Below, piece after piece: positions 1 through 9,097 of a DNA stretch of 64,000 bases. The DNA is taken from contig NZ_CP019427.1 of NCBI RefSeq assembly GCF_009834545.1, positions 827,001 to 891,000 of the forward strand. Reading direction: 5' to 3'. The notes beneath the pieces were generated by a model. The model had not been told where the DNA came from and ran no database searches. It saw nothing but the letters and a program-made list of their open reading frames with translations. How positions within the stretch are numbered: position 1 is the first letter of the stretch; the number at the start of each line of letters is the position of its first letter. Made by a program: the position numbers and the translations under genes. The DNA comes from Pseudomonas sp. S04 (GTDB lineage: Bacteria > Pseudomonadota > Gammaproteobacteria > Pseudomonadales > Pseudomonadaceae).

Positions 1-2143
1 TGAGATACTCGCGAAGTTTCGATAGCTCAGGTGCAGCAACGATCAGCTCAGGTTCAGCAATCCCTGTGTTACTAATCTCCGACAGTGCCTTGTACGCACA
101 ATTCCTACGAAGTTTCCACGCCATATATAAGCGCATGATGTCTTCCTTCGTTGGCTCGGGCATTCCCTCTTTCCATGGATACCACGACACATACCGCAGC
201 ATCCGGGCGATTCGCTTTTCAAGCCTGGGCTGTGCGCATTGCGCCTCTTTCAGCGCTTTTAGCTTTCCCGCCTCTCGCCATGCCCAAACAAGGTTGTCAA
301 AGTGCTCGTCAACTGACAGCAACACCTCACCATGTTTTTTCAGCCATTCGTCCGGTGCAATTCCCAAGGCTAGCGCGTGGCCTAGTCGGTCCCCCCTTCG
401 CATATGGCAAAACCGAACAGTTTCGTCAACATGACGTAAACCAGACAACGGATGCGCATAGTCTTCTCCGGCATGAATACTGAGATGGAGTTTCGTTGTG
501 GGCACTACGAAGTTGTCGATCCCACCTCGCAGTCTGGACGATTGCGTTCGCGCACGGAGCCAACGTAGCATCGGTGCGAATCGCTCAGTTGACCATTGAG
601 TTTCATCTCCGACAACATCAAGGCCACGGATGATCTCTGTCGGATGTACAGTATGTTCGGGCTGACCTTTCAAAAAATCTTCGGGTGGTGCTAGGTTCCA
701 GCGAGGCACCGAGTGCAGCACCGCGTTTAGCGCTTTGGCTTCACGCCAGAGCGTACTTCGAGAAGATTTTTTCGCCCGATTAAAGTTCGCACAGATATGC
801 CAATGACTGCGCGGATCAGCATGGTTCATTCGAGCATCAACCACGGAGGCTTGAGACTTACTACGGGCGAGCATCTCCATGTGCGCACTCACGTTTTGTG
901 CGAAGGCTGCCATGGTATCGCCTTTACTCAGCCTATCCATATGAAGCTTAATTTCAGCCTTGTCACCGTGTCGGGCGAAGAGCCTCCTAGCTGCCTCATG
1001 CTGCGCTGTTTTTTCCCACGGACCATGTGATGCAGCATCAATGCGCAACGCAGAAAAAAACTGGTCAGTGAATCGCCTTAAGCCACTTCCGTTCATGATC
1101 ATTTGACGGCGAAGCACCATGATGTCAGCGACTACAAGCAGGACGGCAATACGTGTTGAGGGTTTGATCGACTTACGTTGATAAGTTCGCCACAGAAGGA
1201 AGAACAGCCAGATCCACGCTTGTTGAAGGTTATGTTTATCTGCTTCGGCGGCCAATTGTATGAGCAGCCATCTGTCGGTGGCCGACTCGCTAGCCTCATC
1301 AACCGAAGGTGATCTTGCGTGATCAACCTCACCATCTTTAGACAGTCCACGCAAAAGAAAGCCCCAGTCTATGGCCGGATTACGGGGTACCAGTTGAGCA
1401 TCGTCGGAAACTGCACTCAATAGCACAATCTCTTGCTGGGTGGTTTCTCTGCGCTGACTTCCCCAGTTGTCGGTTAACGCCATAAGCATACGGCGGATAC
1501 GCCGTAGGCGGCCAACGTGCAGTTCAGACACCTGAAACTTTGCTGGCCATTGATGGCCCAGAACGAGTTGCGCCAGGACAAGCTCCTCTCCAGCGATGCC
1601 GCCCAAGTGCACATGCCCTTCTGCAAAGGCCTCTGAAAAAAATTTCGGCCCAACGAACAATGTCTTTAATCGAATGACAATTTCCTGAAGATCTTGCTTC
1701 GACCAATTCGCCTGTGTCGCCCGATTTGCCAGATATCGCGTCACAAGGACCGTAGGGTCGAGTTCCGATAGTGTCTGCGCATAGCGCTGAACCTGCTCTT
1801 CCCGAAAATGCAGGGTTTTTGCATCTCTATCCCATACCAGTAACGCATCAATCGACTCATCAATGATTGGACTTTCCCCTCTATCGAGGAATAGCGATTC
1901 GCAAAGGTCCTGACTAACGCGTTGAACCTCGTTCAAACGGTGGCGGTTTCCGGTTCGCGCATTGATATCTGCCTCTATCGCGTCCTGCAGCGTTTTGCGC
2001 AGGGAATCCAGATTGATTGGCGTAGGGCCCACACAGACTTGTGTCTGCCACCAGTCAACCAGGTGTTTATAAAGTACGTTGGCAGTCCCTTCACTGCCGA
2101 GCAGCGCACCAAGTGCTCGCTCTTGCATGGAGCGAACAAGCAT
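1..2143 (-). CDS. rdrB: RADAR adenosine deaminase RdrB (C-terminus cut by window edge)
   Basis: The frame is open from the ATG at 2143 to base 1 without a stop, giving at least 714 residues. Adenosine-deaminase metal and catalytic motifs are present: H177-V-H179 in GHVHLGG, HAGE at 557-560, and a second metal histidine H589 in RLGHA. The final ADA motif, with the catalytic aspartate pair, is not in the window. The protein is far longer than ordinary ADA (about 330-350 aa), with a long insert between the first two motifs, as in RdrB. The ATG overlaps the rdrA stop (TGATG), so the two are co-translated. In known RADAR systems RdrB forms a large cage and deaminates adenosine in RNA and/or (d)ATP during phage infection. 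The identification rests on the motifs plus the neighbouring ATPase. Confidence 0.85.
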   Translation of the reverse strand, partial: MLVRSMQERALGALLGSEGTANVLYKHLVDWWQTQVCVGPTPINLDSLRKTLQDAIEADINARTGNRHRLNEVQRVSQDLCESLFLDRGESPIIDESIDALLVWDRDAKTLHFREEQVQRYAQTLSELDPTVLVTRYLANRATQANWSKQDLQEIVIRLKTLFVGPKFFSEAFAEGHVHLGGIAGEELVLAQLVLGHQWPAKFQVSELHVGRLRRIRRMLMALTDNWGSQRRETTQQEIVLLSAVSDDAQLVPRNPAIDWGFLLRGLSKDGEVDHARSPSVDEASESATDRWLLIQLAAEADKHNLQQAWIWLFFLLWRTYQRKSIKPSTRIAVLLVVADIMVLRRQMIMNGSGLRRFTDQFFSALRIDAASHGPWEKTAQHEAARRLFARHGDKAEIKLHMDRLSKGDTMAAFAQNVSAHMEMLARSKSQASVVDARMNHADPRSHWHICANFNRAKKSSRSTLWREAKALNAVLHSVPRWNLAPPEDFLKGQPEHTVHPTEIIRGLDVVGDETQWSTERFAPMLRWLRARTQSSRLRGGIDNFVVPTTKLHLSIHAGEDYAHPLSGLRHVDETVRFCHMRRGDRLGHALALGIAPDEWLKKHGEVLLSVDEHFDNLVWAWREAGKLKALKEAQCAQPRLEKRIARMLRYVSWYPWKEGMPEPTKEDIMRLYMAWKLRRNCAYKALSEISNTGIAEPELIVAAPELSKLREYL

Positions 2144-4818
2144 CAGGAGTCTCCTGCCTCCGACTTCTCCTCGCCCAGTTCGTCGATGGCTCGACGCAAC
2201 GTCTTTAGAGGACTAATGTCTCGATAGAGATCGTATACTCGGCGCAAAATAGCCTCACCAAATTGCTTGGGAGTGACACCCGCAGGGACGTTGCGTGTCA
2301 GCGCCTTTTTGATAGATTGAACAGTCAATCGGCGCTGATTGGTCGGGAGGCCCAGCGCTTGCAATAGATAAACACGACTGTCTACAGCTTCGACCTCGTT
2401 CACCGTCGAATCTTCACGCTCTTTTGCGAAGCCGAAGAGTTCCTGCAGTCGCAAACGCAGTGGGTGCTTATCCAGTGCCCAGGTAACCGAGATTACATTT
2501 TCTCCAGATACCGAAGCATCCCCCATCTCGACCAGCGGCTTGATGTTCTGCGTGAACAAGTCATTGCGTGTGAAATCGCCCCGGCGATTCAGCAGGTTCA
2601 CGTTTGAGACTTCAGAGCCAAGGTCAAATAACGGTCCTTTCTCAAAACTGGCCAGCGCGGCCCAGAATGAATTGAACGCAGAAAGTCCAGACGCAGCGAC
2701 ATCGCTTAGCAACTCTGCCCTTGGCTGTTCATTCACTGACAAGGGGCGAGTGAACATTGGCGACTGATTGAATGCTTTGTTCAACGCGCAATAAATCAGC
2801 CATGGCGAACTTGCCAGACGGTTAGCCTGAACGCTACTCCTCCAGTCATTTATAGCGCTCGCAATCTCCTGGATCGCGGCATTTCTGCTTCGTGTGCCAA
2901 GGTCACCTGCACCATGTCGTGTGGACAAGATGGACTCCTCATCAGTGTCGAAATCGGATGACTCAATCTCATACAGCGAGAACTGCACGGCTTTAGTCGC
3001 CGCAACACGTACAGCGCTGTGAAAGGGAGCGTCAGCTAGGATGCGATTGACATCAACGCTCGATACATCTCGGATAAGACTTGTCACAACCAACTCGAGC
3101 ACACGTCCACTGCAGATCAAAATAGCGCGCTTGCTCGTACTATAGAAATTACGATGCGTGATTAGATCAATCAGAACCCGCCTGCTTGCAGCAGATTGAG
3201 AGTCAGTCGCCTCATTTTTGAATTCCCAGGATGCGGCTACCACTGCGCGGCCAGCTTCGGGGGTAGCGAACGGAAGAATAGCTTGGTCTTTCAGTGTGCT
3301 CACCCACGATTCGGGAAGCCGTCCATCCAAGTCCGCTTGCCAGTTGAGATTCGCTCTCGTCGCGATATACCTCAGTTCAGGGCGAGCGGTCTGTTGCAAC
3401 GGTTGAAACAGCGGCGTATCGAATATCGATCCCTCCTTCTCTTCATGCCAGTGCTGCCTCGCCAGCAAGACGAGACAAACTGCACCAGCGGTAGGTTCGA
3501 ACATGAAGTGATTAAGCAGCGCCGACTGCCATTGTTCCAACGACACTTGGTTTGACTCTGTTGGGGAAGCGGGGGGCGCGGAGGGCTCTAACTTATCGCT
3601 ATAGCGGCGCGCAGGGATTCGACCACGCCTTGTAAATGAAATACGCCGCATAAGATCGGTCTCTGGCAGCGGAGTCGTCTCATTGAAAAACGCCTTTTCA
3701 AGAGCAGGAATGTTAGTTCGTACTCTGGACAGCAGCTGCGACAATGCCCTGACTGTCAAGATGGGAATGCGGAGTCGACTGTTTTCGTTGTTATTGACAG
3801 CCCCCTCCAATAGAGCCCTCAACCATGAATCCAATTCGGGCAATGCTAGGCGAGGTATGCCTTCAGAACGGTTCTCAGAGCCCAACAAAACGTTGTAGTT
3901 GCCGAGGAACTCTCCCACCTGTGGCATGCTCAATCGTCTATGCAGCGGGAGGATCTTACGCAGATATTCATGTGCCAAGTTCTCAGCAAGCGGCTTCGCC
4001 TGTTCATGATAGTGGACGACGTCCACAGTCAGTCGTCGGAACGTATCGCGCCACGTTACCTCCTGATAAAGGCTGAGATCTCCGCAAACGATGGGCAACA
4101 GCACTGGACTGACTAGGTAACGCCGTACCACTTCCAAATTCTCGAAAGCACGATGTAATGTCGTATCAACGTCATCGATTGGAAGCACTAGTAAGCGCTT
4201 GCCGAGTAATTGCGCAGCTTTGAGGAAGAAGTCGTGAACGGCGCCCACCAGATCTTGTGTGCCCATGAACGCTCGCAATCGGTCGAGGCCTACGCCGTCG
4301 CTCTGCGTCTCCTTCCCCTGCAGAGCGCTCCCAAGCTCCAGAAGGCTCTCGTGCAGAGCTTGCCAAAGATCGGGTTTTTCATCCCTCTGCGCCTTGATTT
4401 GTTCATCCCCAAGCACAGCTGCTACGACGACGTTAAGGAACAAGTCGTCGCCATCTTCAAGCTGTGAAGGATCGATAGGCTTTAGGACATGCACCGCCTC
4501 GGCTAAGCCTTCATAGCGCTCGCGCACGCCGGCGGCTTCTAGATACTGTGGCAGGTTGACGATGACGGTTGTCTTTCCTGTACCACGGTCGCCATCTAGA
4601 AAGATTGTCATATGGCCGCGGTCACGGACAAAGCGCTCTTTGTCGTCGTGATCCATTACGCTCCCCAGATCAGGCAACGATTCTTTCAGCATCTGCGCCA
4701 AGTTCTCGTACACAGTGCGAGGCAACAGTTGGCTCACCGTCATATGGCTCGCTCTTTCGCCTTGGTCGAGAGGAAAAAATATGAAGTTGTTACTCTTTTG
4801 CCTTGGCACTGACGACAC
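2143..4818 (-). CDS. rdrA: RADAR P-loop ATPase RdrA
   Basis: This is an 891-aa AAA+-like ATPase. The Walker A motif is GDRGTGKT at residues 76-83. The Walker B motif is LLVLPIDDVD at 209-218, with acidic residues D215, D216 and D218. Roughly 650 residues without recognisable catalytic motifs follow, matching the size and layout of RdrA (about 900 aa). RdrA assembles into rings that work with the RdrB deaminase in the anti-phage RADAR system. The GTG start at 4818 is supported by AAGGA seven bases upstream; an ATG at codon 26 is an alternative. The stop overlaps the rdrB start. Without the ADA-like partner I would have called it only a P-loop NTPase. No accessory RADAR membrane protein is visible upstream. 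Confidence 0.83.
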   Translation of the reverse strand: MSSVPRQKSNNFIFFPLDQGERASHMTVSQLLPRTVYENLAQMLKESLPDLGSVMDHDDKERFVRDRGHMTIFLDGDRGTGKTTVIVNLPQYLEAAGVRERYEGLAEAVHVLKPIDPSQLEDGDDLFLNVVVAAVLGDEQIKAQRDEKPDLWQALHESLLELGSALQGKETQSDGVGLDRLRAFMGTQDLVGAVHDFFLKAAQLLGKRLLVLPIDDVDTTLHRAFENLEVVRRYLVSPVLLPIVCGDLSLYQEVTWRDTFRRLTVDVVHYHEQAKPLAENLAHEYLRKILPLHRRLSMPQVGEFLGNYNVLLGSENRSEGIPRLALPELDSWLRALLEGAVNNNENSRLRIPILTVRALSQLLSRVRTNIPALEKAFFNETTPLPETDLMRRISFTRRGRIPARRYSDKLEPSAPPASPTESNQVSLEQWQSALLNHFMFEPTAGAVCLVLLARQHWHEEKEGSIFDTPLFQPLQQTARPELRYIATRANLNWQADLDGRLPESWVSTLKDQAILPFATPEAGRAVVAASWEFKNEATDSQSAASRRVLIDLITHRNFYSTSKRAILICSGRVLELVVTSLIRDVSSVDVNRILADAPFHSAVRVAATKAVQFSLYEIESSDFDTDEESILSTRHGAGDLGTRSRNAAIQEIASAINDWRSSVQANRLASSPWLIYCALNKAFNQSPMFTRPLSVNEQPRAELLSDVAASGLSAFNSFWAALASFEKGPLFDLGSEVSNVNLLNRRGDFTRNDLFTQNIKPLVEMGDASVSGENVISVTWALDKHPLRLRLQELFGFAKEREDSTVNEVEAVDSRVYLLQALGLPTNQRRLTVQSIKKALTRNVPAGVTPKQFGEAILRRVYDLYRDISPLKTLRRAIDELGEEKSEAGDS

Positions 4819-4827
4819 GACACTTCC

Positions 4828-4839
4828 TTATGATCATAA
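4828..4839. promoter_or_regulatory. 12-bp perfect palindrome just upstream of rdrA
   Basis: TTATGATCATAA is a perfect palindrome ending about 10 bases before the rdrA GTG, abutting the Shine-Dalgarno sequence. It could be an operator or simply AT-rich chance. No convincing -35/-10 pair was found around it. Confidence 0.3.
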
Positions 4840-5325
4840 TGTTATTGGTATCGACGCTCCTGCAAAGAGCATAAAATCGATTTACATGATGTGAAATCAG
4901 CTGGTAAGGAAATCTGCATCACACACCATTTTCAAACTTCGCAGCTGTGATTGTGCGAGCTAAGTCTTAACATCTGCAGTCTATATTGTTGACGAAGCCG
5001 TAGCCTAGATTTTACAAGACGGGATCGATTCACGCGCTGATCACGTCATTCAATCTAAGTCGTGGTTCTTGAAAAAGTGTGAAAACGCCTTCTTCTGATG
5101 CTGCCACGTCAAATCTTCGGCCTTTAACCCTGCGTGAAAGACATATTTCAGTCTCAGACGCGTACGTTTCTATCGTGAAATCGACCCTGACTTTTTTCAC
5201 TAAAGTCGACGTTTTTTTTGCCATTTCGGCAGTGTTCGTCGAACAGTTTCAGCAACGAGATGATGTCCACGCTGAGTCTGGAGTCCTACCTGCGACTGCT
5301 CAAGCGACCCATCAGCATTTCCCGG
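4840..5325. other. Intergenic region between rdrA and the recombinase module
   Basis: This stretch of about 490 bases is more AT-rich than its surroundings and should contain the rdrAB promoter. The only candidate gene is a weak 64-codon minus-strand frame (5030-5224) beginning MAKKTSTLVKK, rich in Lys and Arg. It has no good Shine-Dalgarno, so I do not call it. I see no RNA gene or repeat. Confidence 0.4.
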
Positions 5326-5583
5326 TCATCTTCCCAATCGTTTCCAGATCAACTGGGCGGTGAGTCGATAGTAATACCGGGTGGCGTCGGAGTGATCTTT
5401 CAGGTGCTGGTTCAGAAACCAGCGCAAATGCTTAGGCTGCCAGGACCAGGGATTGTCCCGCTGCCATCGCTGTTGAATGGCCGCTTGCATGGTTCGGGCT
5501 TGCCGTAGGTGGCGTTGCTGGGCGGCCTTCGAGCCGGTCAGTACACCACTCAGGAACAGGGCTATGTCGAAGGGCTTGTTCAT
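5326..5583 (-). CDS. Small hypothetical protein coupled to tyrosine recombinase
   Basis: An 85-aa basic protein rich in Arg, Gln and Trp (QQRW, PWSWQPKHLRWFLNQHL), with no recognised domain. Its ATG overlaps the recombinase stop (ATGA, 4 bases) and is preceded by GGAGG with ideal spacing, so it is very probably translated and coupled to the recombinase. Basic composition and position suggest a DNA-binding accessory of the recombinase. That role is inference only. Confidence 0.6.
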   Translation of the reverse strand: MNKPFDIALFLSGVLTGSKAAQQRHLRQARTMQAAIQQRWQRDNPWSWQPKHLRWFLNQHLKDHSDATRYYYRLTAQLIWKRLGR

Positions 5584-6566
5584 GCTCGACCTCCAATGTA
5601 GGCCGACACCACATCGATCCGGTTATGCCCGAGTTCAACGCTGATCTGTTGGCGCGACTGTTGATCAAGGTCGCGGTCAAGGCGATAGCAGTGACCACCA
5701 TTGACCGGTGCGGTGTGGCCAGTGAGCTGTTCGTAACGCTCGCAGGCGTAGGCCGCTCGCAGTTCATGAAAGCCCTTCAGCCCCTGTTCGTGCAGGATTT
5801 CGCGGACGGGGCGCACGGTCTGTTGCAAGAATGCGGCATAGCTTTCGTCTCGGGCAAGCAAGTTGCGGCTACCGGGCGGCGACGCATCTCTAGCCAATTG
5901 CAGCGCTGTTTTCACCTCTTGAGTGGCCACTATCCATCGCGGTGCTGAAGCCCCTGAGCGACCGCCTTTGGTGCCGTCCTGGATGTTGATGCGGCCTAAG
6001 TGTTCGGCTTCGTGTTGCAAGCGTCGCAGGTCAGCCAGGATTGCTTCGCGCAGGCGCATGCCGGTTGCTCGAGCTAACAGGACTATCGCTGCCACTCGGT
6101 CGTGTTGCTGTTCGCCCAGCCTCTCAAGCACTCGCTGCAGCTGCTGGCGGTCTTGGCCATCCGGCGCGCGGGTGCGTACGCTCGAGCGCTGCTGACCTAA
6201 CGCCTGGCTCGGGCTGGCGATCCTCACGTCCTGATCACCGCGTAGCGCAGCGAGGGTACGGTTGACGCTGCTCAGGCGGTTCTGCGCGGTAGCGATGCAG
6301 AGTTCACCTTGCTGGATCTGCTGGCGCAGATACGCGGCGTAGTCTTGTAGCGTCCGTCGATCGATCTGGCGCGCATCGTTGTAACCGGGGCCATTCTCTG
6401 ACCGACACCAACGCACGAACGCTTGCCAGCGATCGCTATGCGCTTTGACCGTGGCGAAGTGGCCACCGGCAAACAGATCCTTTAGCGCTTGTGGGCCGGC
6501 GTAGCTCAGCTGGCGGCCATAGCCAAAGTTGCGACCCTCACGCCGACCGACCAGTGCCATCGTCAT
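5580..6566 (-). CDS. Tyrosine recombinase (second integrase-like protein of the island)
   Basis: A 328-aa tyrosine recombinase. Counting from the ATG at 6566, the catalytic residues are visible: R171 in GMRLREA, H267-E-L-R270, H314 in LGHNR, and the nucleophile Y323 in SAYIGG near the C-terminus. The N-terminal half (about residues 30-120) resembles a core-binding domain. A GTG one codon upstream is an alternative start. The gene lies in a leftward cluster with the DUF3987 remnant and two small genes, far from ssrA. It is therefore unlikely to be the enzyme that integrated the island, and its target is unknown. Confidence 0.8.
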   Translation of the reverse strand: MTMALVGRREGRNFGYGRQLSYAGPQALKDLFAGGHFATVKAHSDRWQAFVRWCRSENGPGYNDARQIDRRTLQDYAAYLRQQIQQGELCIATAQNRLSSVNRTLAALRGDQDVRIASPSQALGQQRSSVRTRAPDGQDRQQLQRVLERLGEQQHDRVAAIVLLARATGMRLREAILADLRRLQHEAEHLGRINIQDGTKGGRSGASAPRWIVATQEVKTALQLARDASPPGSRNLLARDESYAAFLQQTVRPVREILHEQGLKGFHELRAAYACERYEQLTGHTAPVNGGHCYRLDRDLDQQSRQQISVELGHNRIDVVSAYIGGRA

Positions 6567-6897
6567 CACCGTTTTCGTTTGTTTGCAGAAAGAGCAGCAG
6601 GGCTTTCCAGTGGAGGCTGAGCCGGTCCAGCTGCTGCCAGTGTGTCGGGCGGATCAAGAGGGCATTTTTGTAGTGCAGCAGCAGTGCCCCTTCCTCACGC
6701 AGTTGTTCCATCAGCAGGACGAGGTAGGCAGGATCAAGTGGTGGTGTGGCGACAGCGGCGACAGTGGCGACAACCCGCGTCGTTTCTGGCCTGGGGCGTG
6801 GCGACAGGGTGGCGACAGAAGCGGCGACACGTCGTGATTCTGGCGGCGGTTGATGTTGCGCTTGGTAGCGGCGCACCGCGTCATTGAGGCGGAACAT
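6538..6897 (-). CDS. Small hypothetical protein with Val-Ala-Thr repeats
   Basis: A protein of about 119 aa with no recognised domain. The start at 6897 has GAGG six bases upstream, inside the end of the preceding DUF3987 frame; a longer frame would start at 6921. It overlaps the following recombinase by about 30 bases. Its N-terminal half contains VATVAAVAT, encoded by iterated GGCGACA heptamers. The rest is Leu-rich (LLLHYKNALLIRP, LSLHWKALLLFLQ). A related reading frame lies on the opposite strand near 15.9-16.1 kb. Function unknown. Confidence 0.45.
   Translation of the reverse strand: MFRLNDAVRRYQAQHQPPPESRRVAASVATLSPRPRPETTRVVATVAAVATPPLDPAYLVLLMEQLREEGALLLHYKNALLIRPTHWQQLDRLSLHWKALLLFLQTNENGDDDGTGRSA
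6748..6829. repeat. Six GGCGACA heptamers (array A)
   Basis: GGCGACA occurs at 6748, 6757, 6766, 6800, 6811 and 6823, with start-to-start steps of 9, 9, 34, 11 and 12. The first four repeat, in inverted orientation, the 9-9-34 spacing found at 15993-16051. The array lies inside the small gene at 6538-6897, where it encodes the Val-Ala-Thr stretch. Confidence 0.6.
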
Positions 6898-8281
6898 GAC
6901 GGACCTCGAAGGTTCTTCCATCGCGGCTGCTCAGCCAGCGATGAGTAATCAACTCGACGAATAAAGAGGCGGTATGGTCAGCACTTTTTCGGGCAAAACG
7001 AGGACCGTTACGATTGACGTCGCGGACGGTGAAGTGGGTCCAGCCTTTCTGCACCAGCCAGCGCAGCAGCCGATCCGATTCCTCGCGTCGGCTATTGACC
7101 GGCTCCTGTTCGGTCAGGCGCTGAATCTCGGCCAGGTAGTAATCCATCAGCGTGGAGGCACGCTGGATGTGTGCTTCCTCCAACATACTGGCCTCTTCAA
7201 CCATGGCCAACACGCCCGCGATACGCAGTACATTCGCCGCGGCCTTGCTCGCGACAGGCTGGACGCCGGCAAGCTCGCCGAACTCGCCAGACTGGCACTC
7301 GATGGTGTCGTGAATATCAATCCAGGCACGACGGGCACGGGGAGTCAGCTCCAGCGTGGCGGGATTGAGTGATCCATCCTGGTGAAGCGACCAGGGCTTT
7401 TGCAGCATGGCGGTGATCCGCTGTTGGTAGCGCTGGACTTTGGCATCTCGGGTCAGGTCGATTGCCTTGTAGAGTCGCTGGCCGGCCAGGCGCTCGGGCC
7501 AACTGATCAGGCAGCGGCCGAGGATGCCTTGGCCATTGATCACCGGGTCTTTGAACAGCTGGTTGGCTAGGTAGGGTTGCAGCATCAGGTGCAGGCAGAG
7601 GCGACGGTCATAGGCTCGCAGGCTTTCTCAGGCCATGGAGCGCGCCCGGTCAATCGGGCTGCCATCCCACAGTGTCGACAAGGTGGTGATCGCCTTAAGC
7701 AGGTTCTCTTTGCTCATGGTGCTGCTGCCCAAGAACTGGCCACCTTCATCATTGAACAAGCCCATGCTGGGCAAACCATGGCACAGGCTTTTGACCAGAG
7801 CCTCAATGGTGGGTTCGGCAATGATCAGTCTTGGCGGTACCGGCTCGGATAGCTCACCGTCTTCCGCCTCCGCGTGTTTCTTTGAGGTTTTGGGTTTGGC
7901 CATGATGCTGGTAGCGGCGCGATAGGCTTTGAGCTTTTCCGCATACAGGGTCCACTGCTGTCGTTCCCAGTCACGCGCAGCCTTCAGTGCCAGATGGTCC
8001 ACCGCGCTTTTGCGATCACCTGAGGACGCCACCGTCAGTAGGTAGAGGGACAGCGGATAGGTTCGGCCATCCAATTGGACATTGGCATGACCCTGACTCA
8101 CCAGAGCAGCGCTGGCCAACACTGATTGTGCAGCCATGGCGCAGGGCACGCCGATCACCTCGGCCAGTCGTTCGACCGCAGGGCCCAACAGTTCCCCGAG
8201 TGCATCGACCGGGTAGGGCAGTGGCGCCTGTTGGTATTCCAGCAATGGTTGTGGTGGCTCGAACGCTTCGCACAGTTGCAT
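6881..8281 (-). pseudogene. DUF3987-like gene interrupted by an in-frame TGA
   Basis: Two frames (8281-7628 and 7627-6881) are in the same phase and together encode about 466 codons resembling DUF3987 proteins, which are common on integrated elements and often primase/helicase-associated. They are separated only by a TGA at 7630-7628, after ...DRARSMA and before ESLRAYDRRL. A single GGA-to-TGA change would explain it. The start at 8281 (MQLCEAF) has CAGGAGAA upstream; a longer frame starts at 8320. Either this is a recent nonsense mutation or a sequencing error; readthrough is less likely. The C-terminal end overlaps the next small gene. Confidence 0.65.
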
Positions 8282-9097
8282 CGCTATTCTCCTGAGATTA
8301 TCGACGTCGTCCTCACTCATCCCGCCACGGTTGTTGAGTGTTATCAGGGATCAAGGCCCCTGCGACCTGTGAGGTTTGTCCACTCACGCGGGACTGACGG
8401 CTCCTTACGGCCGGGAGCTTGGGCATCTCATGATCAGGCCTCCTGAACACCGATAGCGGTGGGCGGGTGGAGGCTGCGCTGGCTGACGAGACCGGCGCCG
8501 CGAGATCCTGAGTCGGGAGAAGGCAGTGAGGCGATGACCAGGGCGTGCCTGACTGTCAGTCAGGTGCAGTCCATTCTTTGGGCTGCGGCACCATCATCGG
8601 CATCGCTGTGGCGAGTGAGCATTCGGTGTTTGTCACGCCAATTGTCACGAGGGGGAAAGCCGCAAAGGCCCATGCGAGCAGGGCTGCAGCAGTGGTAGGA
8701 GCGCCCGTCTCTTTAGGGGGCAAAGAGACGGGCAAAAGGTTGGCGCAAGAAATGGCCAAGCGGATAAGTTGCTGCAGAGCAGCCAGGAGGGGGCATGAGT
8801 TGCCGCAGTGGGCATTCTGGAAAAGTGGGCATCCATCACATCGCTGTGACCGTGCGAGCCGCCGGACGCTAATCGCACTTCGGGGAGAACCACCACGATG
8901 TGGCGTAGCCTCAAAGGTTCTGGCTACCTGGGTGCTGTCGAGGACAGCGTTTGTACGGTTCTGGTTTAGCGCTCGTTCTGCTAGCGGTCAACAGTATTTT
9001 GGGGGTGACTCTTGCGCCAATCGGTAGCGCTGGAAGACTTTGGTGGTCGGTGGTTTTCCATGGCCGGATGGTCGTTCGTCGGTCTTTAATGTGAGCC
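8282..9097. other. Non-coding stretch between the DUF3987 gene and the RM transposon
   Basis: About 800 bases hold no convincing gene; the open frames here have poor composition and no ribosome-binding sites. The only structure seen is a 12-bp-stem hairpin at 8703-8733 (GCCCGTCTCTTT / AAAGAGACGGGC) without a T-tract. The last five bases (9093-9097, GAGCC) are the left target duplication of the adjacent element. The promoter for the leftward DUF3987 cluster should lie here. Confidence 0.4.
8703..8733. other. Strong hairpin, unassigned
   Basis: A perfect 12-bp stem with a 7-base loop; neither strand is followed by a run of T. It is not close to the end of any called gene. It could be a fragment of a lost element or an RNA structure; nothing distinguishes these. 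Confidence 0.35.

Noticed and set aside
2143..4818. RdrA considered as a KAP or STAND/Avs-type NTPase
   Set aside because: No membrane insert or sensor-repeat architecture is evident, and the coupled adenosine-deaminase-like gene fits RADAR better.
5030..5224. 64-codon leftward frame upstream of rdrA
   Set aside because: Plausible start residues but no ribosome-binding site and no family resemblance; left as unassigned sequence.
8545..9027. 160-codon rightward frame in the gap left of the RM element
   Set aside because: Odd composition, no Shine-Dalgarno, no recognisable motif; probably non-coding.
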